A stretch of DNA of 64,000 bases from Clostridia bacterium (GTDB taxonomy: Bacteria; Bacillota; Clostridia; TANB77; CAG-508): assembly GCA_017404545.1 (NCBI GenBank), contig JAFRCC010000018.1, positions 62,001-126,000 on the forward strand, read 5' to 3'. Under the pieces are notes generated by a model. It worked only from the letters and a program-made list of their open reading frames with translations, was not told the origin of the DNA and did not search any database. Of this stretch, positions 55,733 to 64,000 are shown one piece after another (position 1 is the stretch's first letter; the number at the start of each line of letters is the position of its first letter). The translations under genes and the position numbers were made by a program.

Positions 55733-58360
55733 CTATTTTTGCTCTGCTTTAACTGCTGCTTGCGCTGCTGCTAGTCTTGCTATTGGAACTCTAAATGGTG
55801 AGCATGATACATATGTTAATCCTACATTATGGCAGAATTCAACTGTTGGAGGGTTTCCTCCATGCTCTCCACATATTCCAAGTTCAATATCTGGTCTTAC
55901 TTTTTTACTATCCTCTATTGCCATCTTCATTAATTTTCCAACACCTTTTTGGTCAACTTTTTGGAATGGATCAAATTCAAATATCTTCTTTTCGTAGTAA
56001 TATTTTAGGAATTTTCCTGCATCATCACGGCTAAATCCATATGTTAATTGTGTTAAATCGTTAGTTCCAAATGAGAAAAATTCTGCATCTTTGGCAATAT
56101 CATCTGCCATTAAACAAGCTCTTGGAATTTCTATCATTGTTCCAATGTGATATTTAATATTCGTTCCGCTATTTTTTATTTCTTCGTTAGCTGTTTCTTC
56201 AACAATATTTTTAACAAATCTAAGCTCTTTTGTATCTCCTATTAATGGAATCATTATCTCTGGAATAACTTTTATTCCTTCGTTTTGCACATTTATAGCG
56301 GCTTCAATTATAGCTTTGGTTTGCATTACAGCTATTTCTGGATATTTTACATCTAGTCTACATCCTCTAAATCCCATCATAGGATTGAATTCATGTAAAT
56401 CTGTAACAATGCTCTTTAACTTATCGTAACTAATTCCCATATCTTCTGCTAGCTCTTTTATTTCGTTATCTTTTTTAGGCAAGAATTCATGAAGTGGTGG
56501 ATCTAGTAATCTTATAGTTACTGGGTATCCTTTCATTGTTCTAAATAGCTCTTCGAAATCTCCTCTTTGCATTGGAAGTATCTTGTTTAAGGCATCTGCT
56601 CTTTGCTCTGGAGTTTCAGAAACAATCATTTCTCGAATAGCTGCAATTCTGTCTGGTTCAAAGAACATATGCTCTGTTCTACACAATCCAATACCTTGAG
56701 CACCAAATTCATATGCTTTTTTTGCATCTCTTGGATTATCTGCATTTGTACGAACCTCTAGTTTTCTGATTTGATCTGCCCATCCCATAAATTTAGCAAA
56801 ATCACCAGAAACAGAAGCATCTACTGTCTCAATCTTCTCACCATAAACATTTCCAGTTGAACCATCTATTGAGATATAGTCTCCCTCATGGAAAGCTCTA
56901 CCATCTTTAGTATATAATGCCTTTTCCTCACTATTTACAGAAAGTTCACCACATCCAGCAACACAGCAAGTTCCCATACCACGAGCTACAACTGCTGCGT
57001 GAGATGTCATACCACCTCTTACTGTTAATATACCATTACATACAACCATTCCTTCAATATCTTCTGGTGAAGTTTCTAAACGTGCAAGTATAAGCTCCTT
57101 TTCTCCTTGTTCAGCTAGCTCCTGCGCTCTTTCTGCTGTAAAAACAAGCTTTCCTGTAGCCGCACCTGGTGATGCAGGTAGCCCTTTAGTAATAGGCTTA
57201 GCAGCTTTTAATTTTTTCTTATCAAAATCTGGGTGTAATAATTGATTTAATTGCTCTGGATCAACACGAAGCATAGCCTCTCTTTCATCTATTAATCCTT
57301 CTGCTACCAAATCAACCGCAACCTTTAGTGCTGCAACAGCTGTTCTTTTTGCGTTTCTCGTTTGTAGCATATATAATTTTCCGTGCTCTATTGTAAATTC
57401 CATGTCTTGCATATCTTTGTAATGTTTTTCAAGTTTGTTTGCGTATGTTGCAAATTGGTTATATACTGCTGAATTTACATATTTCAATGAATCCATTGAT
57501 TGTGGGGTACGAATACCCGCAACAACATCTTCACCCTGAGCATTCATTAAATACTCACCAAAAATTTCTTTTTTACCTGTGGCAGGGTTTCTTGAAAATG
57601 CAACACCTGTTCCACAATCATCCCCCATATTTCCAAATACCATCTCTTGCACATTAACCGCCGTTCCCCAGCTTGAAGGTATATCATTTAATTTTCTATA
57701 TGTTATAGCTCTTGGATTGTTCCATGATCTGAATACAGCTTTTACTGCTTCCTTTAATTGTAACTTTGTGTCTTGTGGGAATTCTTCATGTAAATAGTCT
57801 GTATAAATCCCCTTAAACACTTTTACTAGATCCTCTAAGTCATTTGCGTCCATATCTGTATCTTGTTTTAATCCTCTTTGATATTTTTTAGTATCTATAG
57901 CTTCTTCGAATAAATTTTTAGGAACCTCTCTTACAACGTCAGCATACATCTGTATAAATCTTCTATAACTATCGAATGCAAATCTTCTATTTTTTTCTGC
58001 ATATACTTGTACAACTTCATCATTCATTCCTAAATTTAAAATTGTATCCATCATACCTGGCATTGATGCTCTAGCTCCAGATCTAACTGAAACAAGTAGT
58101 GGTCTTTGAATACTGCCTAATTTCTTGCCTGTTTGCTCTTCTAGATATATTAGGGCAGAATCTATTTGTTTTAATATAGTATCTGATATTTGTTCATTAT
58201 CTTCATAATATTTATTGCAAGCCTCTGTTGTAATTGTAAATCCTTGTGGTATTGGCATTCCAAGAGATGTCATTTCTGCTAGGTTTGCTCCTTTTCCACC
58301 AAGAAGTTCACGCATGCCTGCATTTCCCTCCTTAAAAAGGTAAACATATTTTTTATCCAT
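55733..58360 (-). CDS. ppdK: Pyruvate, phosphate dikinase
   Basis: 875 residues, full length. N-terminal ATP-grasp (LLGGKGANLAEM, SVRSGARASMPGMMDTILNLG), the phosphohistidine loop GGMTSHAAVVARGMG near residue 455 and the C-terminal PEP barrel (GICGEHGGNP, NVGLTYVSCSPFRVP). It interconverts pyruvate and PEP with ATP and Pi, typical of anaerobic Clostridia. Own terminator. No in-frame CGG. Confidence 0.97.
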   Translation of the reverse strand: MDKKYVYLFKEGNAGMRELLGGKGANLAEMTSLGMPIPQGFTITTEACNKYYEDNEQISDTILKQIDSALIYLEEQTGKKLGSIQRPLLVSVRSGARASMPGMMDTILNLGMNDEVVQVYAEKNRRFAFDSYRRFIQMYADVVREVPKNLFEEAIDTKKYQRGLKQDTDMDANDLEDLVKVFKGIYTDYLHEEFPQDTKLQLKEAVKAVFRSWNNPRAITYRKLNDIPSSWGTAVNVQEMVFGNMGDDCGTGVAFSRNPATGKKEIFGEYLMNAQGEDVVAGIRTPQSMDSLKYVNSAVYNQFATYANKLEKHYKDMQDMEFTIEHGKLYMLQTRNAKRTAVAALKVAVDLVAEGLIDEREAMLRVDPEQLNQLLHPDFDKKKLKAAKPITKGLPASPGAATGKLVFTAERAQELAEQGEKELILARLETSPEDIEGMVVCNGILTVRGGMTSHAAVVARGMGTCCVAGCGELSVNSEEKALYTKDGRAFHEGDYISIDGSTGNVYGEKIETVDASVSGDFAKFMGWADQIRKLEVRTNADNPRDAKKAYEFGAQGIGLCRTEHMFFEPDRIAAIREMIVSETPEQRADALNKILPMQRGDFEELFRTMKGYPVTIRLLDPPLHEFLPKKDNEIKELAEDMGISYDKLKSIVTDLHEFNPMMGFRGCRLDVKYPEIAVMQTKAIIEAAINVQNEGIKVIPEIMIPLIGDTKELRFVKNIVEETANEEIKNSGTNIKYHIGTMIEIPRACLMADDIAKDAEFFSFGTNDLTQLTYGFSRDDAGKFLKYYYEKKIFEFDPFQKVDQKGVGKLMKMAIEDSKKVRPDIELGICGEHGGNPPTVEFCHNVGLTYVSCSPFRVPIARLAAAQAAVKAEQK

Positions 58361-58512
58361 TGTTTATTTCCTCCTAAAATATATTCTTTTGTAAATTCGT
58401 AATTATTATAACATAAAATTAAAAAATGTATTGTTTTTTTCAAAATTTTTGGAAGATTTTTGGAGAAATAATAAGCCGACATTTGGTTTAATATAAATCC
58501 TCTTAGTTAGAG

Positions 58513-58543
58513 CCAAAACGAGGTCCACACAATGTGGGCCTCG
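58513..58543 (-). terminator. Terminator of orphan gene 4
   Basis: CGAGGCCCAC and GTGGACCTCG arms followed by TTTT on the minus strand. Confidence 0.8.
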
Positions 58544-58562
58544 CCTGGGTTTTCATTTGGTC

Positions 58563-58775
58563 TCACGCCTCGTTCGGAAAGAGCTGAATGCCAGCTCTTG
58601 CCAGCAGGTTTTGTGCCCAATCCTTAGAAGAAAAGCTAGGGTCAAGAGGCATTGGTTGTGCTACAGAAACAGTAGTAACCTCAACCGGATTGGCCTTTGC
58701 TTCGTGGTGACCTTCTGCCTTAGCAAGGATATCATCTACCCAAGCTGTTGCAGAGAAATTTCCATACTTGTGCAT
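58563..58775 (-). CDS. GC-richer orphan protein 4 (70 aa)
   Basis: The ATG is preceded by AAAGGGGGATTTTGAA. 70 residues with two similar segments, AWVDDILAKAEG (11-22) and DWAQNLLARAGI (52-63), each W-x-x-x-[IL]-L-A-[KR]-A, joined by a Pro/Val-rich linker. This looks like paired short peptide motifs for binding a partner. GC-rich against its surroundings, with its own terminator. No in-frame CGG. Confidence 0.65.
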   Translation of the reverse strand: MHKYGNFSATAWVDDILAKAEGHHEAKANPVEVTTVSVAQPMPLDPSFSSKDWAQNLLARAGIQLFPNEA

Positions 58776-58985
58776 TTCAAAATCCCCCTTTCTCGTTGAA
58801 TTTTGATAAATTGTTTAGAATATTGAATTGCACTGATGTTTCATCGAACGACAAAATATATTCTAACATAGTATTTTTATTATGTCAACTTTTTTATAAA
58901 TTTTTTTGATGAATTTGTGCAAACTTTTTGTACTAATATAGATATATTTATTGTTAAGTTGTTAAATACACTCCTGTATGATTAC

Positions 58986-60365
58986 TTAAAAAACTATCTT
59001 TTTGGCTAACCATTCATTTAATTCGTCTATCGATAATCTAACTTGTTCCATTGTATCTCTATCTCTTATTGTAACTTGATTGTCCTCAAGTGTGTCAAAG
59101 TCTATTGTTACACAATATGGTGTTCCAATTTCATCTTCTCTTCTATATCTCTTTCCAATACTTCCTGCCTCATCATAATCAACCATGAAATCTTTTGATA
59201 ATTTATCAAATACTTCCATTGCTTTGTCACTTAATTTTTTTGATAAAGGAAGTACTGCTACTTTGAATGGAGCTAAAGCAGGATGTAAGTGTAATACAAC
59301 ACGTGTATCCCCCTCTGCGATTTCTTGCTCCTCATATGCGTTACATAAGAATGCCAAAGCTGCCCTATCACATCCTAGTGATGGCTCTACAACATATGGT
59401 ACATATTTTTCATTTGTCTCTGGGTCCATGTAACTCATATCTTGTTTAGAGAACTCCGCATGTTTCTTTAAATCATAATCTGTTCTATCAGCTATTCCCC
59501 ATAGCTCTCCCCAACCGAATGGAAAATTAAATTCAATATCTGTAGTTCCATTGCTATAGAATACAAGTTCTTCCTTAGTATGTTTTCTTAATCTCATATT
59601 CTCTTCTTTTATTCCCAAACCTTTTAACCAATTTTGGCAATATTCTTCAAAATACTCAAACCACTTTAAATCTGTTCCTGGTTCGCAGAAGAATTCATAT
59701 TCCATTTGTTCAAATTCTCTTGTTCTAAATGTAAAGTTTCCAGGTGTTATTTCATTTCTGAATGCTTTACCGATTTGACCAATACCCATTGGAATTCTTT
59801 TTCTAGTTGTTCTCATTATATTTTTAAAGTTAACAAATATACCTTGGCATGTTTCTGGTCTTAAGTATATTTCAGAAGATGAATCTTCTGTAACACCTTG
59901 ATATGTTTTATACATTAAGTTAAATTGTCTAATATTTGTAAATTCATGTTTACCACAATTTGGACAATTAATTCCATGTTCATCTATAAATTTGATTAAA
60001 TCTTCATTTGACATACCATCTCCGCATATATCTTGTCCATTTTCTTCTCCCCATGCTTCGATAAGTTTATCAGCTCTATGTCTTGTTTTACAAGCTTTAC
60101 AATCGATTAGTGGATCTGTGAAACTATCTAAATGTCCTACAGCTTTCCATACAGTTGGATTCATTAATATAGAGCTATCTACACCAACTGAATCGTTACG
60201 CTCTTGAACAAATTTTTTCATCCAAGCCCTCTTTATATTATTTTTAAGCTCTACACCTAAAGGGCCGTAGTCCCACGAGTTTGCAAGTCCTCCATAAATT
60301 TCTGAACCTGGATAAATAAATCCTCTGTTCTTGCATAAGCTAACAATTTTTTCCATTTCTACCAT
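58986..60365 (-). CDS. glyS: Glycyl-tRNA synthetase (single-chain type)
   Basis: 459 residues of the dimeric (GlyQS-fused-free, class IIa) type. YPGSEIYGG and WDYGPLG at the N-terminus, a CPNCGKHEF insert, the class II motifs around [15 protein letters not shown] and [12 protein letters not shown], and the anticodon-binding domain. It charges tRNA-Gly. A T-box leader lies 146 bp upstream. Confidence 0.96.
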   Translation of the reverse strand: MVEMEKIVSLCKNRGFIYPGSEIYGGLANSWDYGPLGVELKNNIKRAWMKKFVQERNDSVGVDSSILMNPTVWKAVGHLDSFTDPLIDCKACKTRHRADKLIEAWGEENGQDICGDGMSNEDLIKFIDEHGINCPNCGKHEFTNIRQFNLMYKTYQGVTEDSSSEIYLRPETCQGIFVNFKNIMRTTRKRIPMGIGQIGKAFRNEITPGNFTFRTREFEQMEYEFFCEPGTDLKWFEYFEEYCQNWLKGLGIKEENMRLRKHTKEELVFYSNGTTDIEFNFPFGWGELWGIADRTDYDLKKHAEFSKQDMSYMDPETNEKYVPYVVEPSLGCDRAALAFLCNAYEEQEIAEGDTRVVLHLHPALAPFKVAVLPLSKKLSDKAMEVFDKLSKDFMVDYDEAGSIGKRYRREDEIGTPYCVTIDFDTLEDNQVTIRDRDTMEQVRLSIDELNEWLAKKIVF

Positions 60366-60510
60366 AAAAAACCTCCTTAAATTCAGCTAGTTTGTTTTAG
60401 ACATTTTTATATTTGGGATAAAGATTAATTTTTTATTCTTAAAATTCAGTATATTCGTTCAAACAAATACATATCCTATTCTTTTATTTTTGAAATTAAG
60501 CCTTGCCCAA

Positions 60511-60715
60511 ACAAAAAACGCCCACTAGCTTATAAAAGCTAGGGACGAATAATTCCGCGGTTCCACCCTATTTGACATTTTGCTATTTTTAGCGATATGT
60601 CCTCTCTTTTTTTTACTGCTCCAAAGTTCCCCATACGCACATACTGCTGGCTTTCAGCAAGCGCCAGCTCTCTTGTAGTATGCTATCGTACTTTTTCTTC
60701 TTCAACGCATATTAT
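60511..60715 (-). promoter_or_regulatory. T-box riboswitch controlling glyS
   Basis: On the minus strand the canonical T-box AGGGTGGAACCGCGG is followed by a terminator hairpin CCCTAGCTTTTATAAGCTAG and TTTTTT. Upstream lies a stem I-like region with GAGAGCTGGCGCTTGCTGAA. Uncharged tRNA (Gly by context) would favour antitermination and glyS expression. The specifier codon cannot be placed with confidence by eye. 60716-60908 shows nothing else. Confidence 0.95.
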
Positions 60716-60908
60716 GTGAATATTTTATCATTTTTTAGCTATATGTCAATACCCCTCTAAAAAATTTATTGTTAACTATTATAGTCTAATACTTTTTGTT
60801 TGCTCTGCTACACAAAGGAAATAATCCAAGTCATAAATATTAAACTATAATATTTAGTACATAAAATTATTATCTAGCATGATAAAATAATTGGTTATGT
60901 TAATAATT

Positions 60909-60937
60909 TGTAAACTTAATTTTTGTATGATATAATC
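60909..60937 (+). promoter_or_regulatory. Promoter of PlsC-like gene
   Basis: TTGTAA and TATAAT are separated by 17 nt; the gene starts 31 bp further with AAAAGGTG. Confidence 0.65.
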
Positions 60938-60968
60938 ATTCCATAGTGAATTTATAAAAGGTGTAAAA

Positions 60969-61964
60969 ATGAGTGAGATAGAAAAATACAAAAATATTAA
61001 TGATTTAAGAGAGTCTGGGTTCTACGAACTAAGTGAACCAGAGCAGATGAAATTTTTAAAAGAAAAAGGCTTCTATGAAATGGAAAATCAGGATAAGATA
61101 AACTTTCTTGAAAGAGCTGGATTATTTTATTTAGATATTAATGATGATCCTCCTTCGCCTCCATTAGAGCCCAATAAAATTGATTATACAAAAAGTCATA
61201 AAATAAATAAACTGAAAAGTATTGTTGCTACAAAAATTGGTGAAATTTTTGCAAAAAAAATTCTAAAAAAGAAAACTTTAATAATAAAAGATTACGTTGG
61301 AATAGAAAATATGGCATCTTTAAACTCTGGAGCAATAGTAACATGTAACCACTTCAATCCGTTTGACTCTTTCAGTGTTGAACTTGCTTTTAGAAAATGT
61401 AAACAAATAAAAAATAGAAAAATGTTTGTTGTAATCCGTGAAGGAAATTATACAAACTTTCCAGGGTTATATGGTTTTCTATTTAGAAATTGTGATACTC
61501 TACCCCTTAGCTCTATAACAAAAACCATGGTAAAGTTTTTGAAAGCTATAGATACAATTTTACGTAGAGGTGATTTTGTTTTAATATTCCCAGAGCAAAG
61601 CATGTGGTGGAATTACAAACAGCCAAAGCCAATGAAAGATGGTGCTTTTAAATTTGCGGTAAAAAGTAATGTACCAATATTACCATCATTTATTACAATG
61701 GCAGATAGTAATGTTATTGGTGAAGATGGAAATCCTGTACAGGAGTACACTATACACTTTGGGAATCCAATTTATCCAGACAATAAGCTAACACCCAAAG
61801 AAAATGTAGAAGCAATGCGACAAGCTAATTATAAATTTTGTAAAAAAACATATGAAACTGTTTATGGAAAACCAGTGCAATACCAAACTATTATTCATAA
61901 AGATATACCAGAATATGTTTTATCAACTAGTGGATTTGAGGATAGTGTGATAAAAGACCAATAA
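60969..61964 (+). CDS. PlsC-family acyltransferase with N-terminal repeats
   Basis: 331 residues. The first 60 hold three short repeats (DLRESGFYELSEPEQMKFLK, EKGFYEMENQDKINFLERAG and a third, degenerate one). The acyltransferase domain follows, with CNHFNPFDS (the H-x4-D catalytic motif, about 120) and FPEQSMWW (substrate motif III). It probably acylates lysophosphatidate or a related lipid at the membrane face. The nearby acyl-CoA synthetase gene may supply acyl groups. Confidence 0.85.
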   Translation: MSEIEKYKNINDLRESGFYELSEPEQMKFLKEKGFYEMENQDKINFLERAGLFYLDINDDPPSPPLEPNKIDYTKSHKINKLKSIVATKIGEIFAKKILKKKTLIIKDYVGIENMASLNSGAIVTCNHFNPFDSFSVELAFRKCKQIKNRKMFVVIREGNYTNFPGLYGFLFRNCDTLPLSSITKTMVKFLKAIDTILRRGDFVLIFPEQSMWWNYKQPKPMKDGAFKFAVKSNVPILPSFITMADSNVIGEDGNPVQEYTIHFGNPIYPDNKLTPKENVEAMRQANYKFCKKTYETVYGKPVQYQTIIHKDIPEYVLSTSGFEDSVIKDQ

Positions 61965-62012
61965 ATCCTAAATTCTCGGACCATACTAAATTTTATATGT
62001 CACCAATTATAA

Positions 62013-62053
62013 CAAATCCCAACCACAGATTAATATTCTTATGGTTGGGATTC
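62013..62053. terminator. Shared terminator of convergent genes
   Basis: AAATCCCAACCA and TGGTTGGGATT pair between the convergent genes ending at 61964 and 62079. Confidence 0.8.
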
Positions 62054-62078
62054 ATTCTTATTTACATTATTTATATCT

Positions 62079-62738
62079 CTATTTTACATATTTATCTACA
62101 TTGCTACTTGTAAGCTCTGTATCAATTTCTACAAAATTGTAATCTTTATATTTTTTTCTAGCTTCATCTGATTGATCTGGTTCAAATCCTTCTATTTCTA
62201 CTATATCATTGCCCTCAACTTTATAATATGTAACATTTCCAGCTGATACATTTTCTGCTTCAATAATGTTTTTATCTATGTCTACAGTTTCTGCCGCATA
62301 ATCGTTTCCAGCATGATTTTTAGATACAACAACTTCTCCATTCTTATATGTTACAAGATAAGTATGTTCAGAATCCATCATGTGCTGTTTTACAAGATAT
62401 GCTGGCATACCATCTACATCACTAATCTTTGTAAAATACAATTTTGTCTTATATATGTTAAGATAAAAATTATATAAATCATTATAAGTTTGATTTTGTC
62501 CCACTGCTTCATTTGATGCAGATTCTTTTGCTTGTTTTTCTGCCCATTTGTCATTTTTTAAACCTTTTTCTTCTAACCATTCCTCATCTTTCAAAGCTTT
62601 TGCTATTTCTTTATTTGCATCAGCTGCACTTACATTTTCACTATTTTTTTTGTTAAAACCTTTTATTACAAACCATACACCTGTAACTATTGCTGCAGTT
62701 ACAATCACTATTAATAAATATTTAAATAAATTTTTCAT
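62079..62738 (-). CDS. Membrane-anchored protein of unknown function
   Basis: 219 residues: a signal anchor (6-28), a charged helical stretch (35-80), then a beta-rich extracytoplasmic domain with YLVTYKNGEVVVSKNHAG. No Cys lipobox and no family recognised. Ribosome site GGGGGG with ATG. Confidence 0.65.
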   Translation of the reverse strand: MKNLFKYLLIVIVTAAIVTGVWFVIKGFNKKNSENVSAADANKEIAKALKDEEWLEEKGLKNDKWAEKQAKESASNEAVGQNQTYNDLYNFYLNIYKTKLYFTKISDVDGMPAYLVKQHMMDSEHTYLVTYKNGEVVVSKNHAGNDYAAETVDIDKNIIEAENVSAGNVTYYKVEGNDIVEIEGFEPDQSDEARKKYKDYNFVEIDTELTSSNVDKYVK

Positions 62739-62866
62739 TTTTATCCCCCCATATTTCTTATAACATAACTATTTTTTTTAATCAAGTTTAAATTTCATAC
62801 TTTGTAATACTTCTTCGTAGAAAGCTTTATCGGTTTCATACAGAGCCTCATAACCATAATTTATAA

Positions 62867-64000
62867 CTATTCTACAAAGCTTATATTTATCTTATCTAGC
62901 TCTTCATATCTCTTAATCTTCCCCGTTGTTGTTTTAGCTATTGGAACTTGAGTTATTATAAGGTTACGAATAGACTTATATGCTGGCATTGTTTTATTTA
63001 TTTCCTTTACTTTGTTGTTTATAATTTCGTATATCTCATCTTCGCTCTCTACATTATACATATCTTTCATAATATCTTTATTGTAAACAACCTCTACACC
63101 TATTTTTATATCATTCTCGTCTGCGGCATCTTTATTTAAGAATGAATATATCATGGATTCATCGACACCTTCGATTTTATTAATCAAATTTTCCATTTCC
63201 TCTGGATAAATATTTTTTCCGTTTTTTAGTACTATAACGCTCTTTTTTCTTCCTTTAATAAAAATATACCCGTTCTCATCTATAGTACACAAGTCACCTG
63301 TATGAAGCCATCCATCCAAATCTATAGTGCTCTTTGTTGCATCTTCATCTCCATAATATCCCAGCATAACATTAGGTCCTTTGAATAAAAGCTCTCCTAA
63401 TCCATCTTCATTTGGATTATCAATTTTTGCTTCTCCATTGATAACTACTTTTCCTATACTTCCAAATACATGCTTGTTTTCATCTTTTTCTTCTGACCTG
63501 TTACAACATACAACTGGACTTGCTTCTGTAAGCCCATATCCTTGAACAATATTAATCCCAAAATTTCTGTATCCACGTTCAACATTAACGTCTAAGGCTG
63601 CTGCTCCGCTTATAAATAACTTTACACAGCCTCCGAATATTGCATGTACATCTTTAAATATTTTTGCTTTTTTCTCCATTGAATCATTTTTGTGAGCTTC
63701 TGCAAGTTGCATAACTGCTTCTAACTTTCCTGCTTTCTTTAAATTGCCTAAAATACCTTTGTACATTAATTCGTATAATGCTGGCACACATACTAAGAAT
63801 GAGACTTTAAAATCCCTTATATCGTCCACAATATGGCGTAAACTTGTAGAAAATGCTGTACATGCTCCTAGATACATGGCAAGCATAAATCCTGCAGAGC
63901 ACTCAAATACGTGATGAACCGGTAAAACTGAAAGGAATGTATCTGTGCTATCAATATCATAAACAATATCTTTCATTGCAAATAAATTTGCACATATATT
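62867..64000 (-). CDS. AMP-forming acyl-CoA synthetase, N-terminus beyond window
   Basis: The frame is open to the right edge (residues NICANLFAMKDIVY precede the first internal ATG at 63976), so the start lies outside. The visible C-terminal part has LPVHHVFECSAGFMLAMYLG, GYGLTEASPVVCCNR, the adenylation motif GELLFKGPNVMLGYY, the hinge GWLHTGDLCTIDENGYIFIKGRKKS and the catalytic Lys near TTTGKIKRYE. It activates fatty acids with ATP and CoA. After the stop, about 30 codons are open in another frame to a TAA near 62780; I do not assign them. Confidence 0.9.
   Translation of the reverse strand, partial: NICANLFAMKDIVYDIDSTDTFLSVLPVHHVFECSAGFMLAMYLGACTAFSTSLRHIVDDIRDFKVSFLVCVPALYELMYKGILGNLKKAGKLEAVMQLAEAHKNDSMEKKAKIFKDVHAIFGGCVKLFISGAAALDVNVERGYRNFGINIVQGYGLTEASPVVCCNRSEEKDENKHVFGSIGKVVINGEAKIDNPNEDGLGELLFKGPNVMLGYYGDEDATKSTIDLDGWLHTGDLCTIDENGYIFIKGRKKSVIVLKNGKNIYPEEMENLINKIEGVDESMIYSFLNKDAADENDIKIGVEVVYNKDIMKDMYNVESEDEIYEIINNKVKEINKTMPAYKSIRNLIITQVPIAKTTTGKIKRYEELDKINISFVE

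Noticed and set aside
1..64000. CRISPR arrays, tRNA or rRNA genes
   Set aside because: No regularly spaced direct repeats and no TTCGAATCC-type T-arm or rRNA signature was found on either strand.

Overview
The window is low-GC Bacillota (Clostridia-like) chromosome, most likely from an uncultured anaerobic gut bacterium. The signs are AT-rich codons, strong AGGAGG-type ribosome sites, a glycine T-box in front of glyS, PPDK, rubrerythrin, a sporulation gene (dpaB), sortase biology and a GH10 xylanase. UGA is a normal stop. I saw no tRNA, rRNA or CRISPR.

Most unusual signal: six otherwise normal genes (sugar transferase, ugd, a glycosyltransferase, sortase B, dpaB, asd) are each broken at an in-frame CGG codon. 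In every case, skipping the C of that codon (+1) and reading on with GGN (Gly) restores the full conserved protein. I checked by eye every CGG on the coding strand of the called genes. The native AT-rich genes contain no other in-frame CGG, while dozens of out-of-frame CGG triplets (AAC GGA, ATC GGA and so on) cause no disruption. CGG therefore looks like a codon with no normal Arg decoding that acts as a +1 frameshift (or four-base CGGN) signal. The only other in-frame CGGs are in two GC-richer orphan genes.

Layout. 1-5579: a giant InlB-repeat surface protein (running off the left edge), a hydrolase remnant and a GH10 enzyme. 5580-7323: an EcoRV-type restriction-modification pair. 7520-32580: a ~25 kb island bounded by 32-bp direct repeats of the secA 3' end. 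The left end carries integrase, excisionase and small regulatory genes. The middle carries an exopolysaccharide locus (Wzy, Wzx, glycosyltransferases, epimerases, Ugd, sugar transferase), a sortase B, a catalytically dead SipA-like signal peptidase, an NPKTG protein and three paralogous anchored surface proteins, each preceded by a 13-residue leader peptide. The right end carries integrase remnants and an AbiE toxin-antitoxin. The island looks like a surface-remodelling module parked behind secA.

32531-64000 is chromosomal core: secA, an AI-2E family transporter, a NAGPA-like protein, TetR, a second AbiE pair, dpaB, rubrerythrin, dapB-dapA-asd, a dGTPase, murF, alr, natAB, ppdk, T-box-glyS, a PlsC-like acyltransferase and an acyl-CoA synthetase cut by the right edge. 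Four solitary GC-richer orphan genes, each with its own terminator, are scattered among these.
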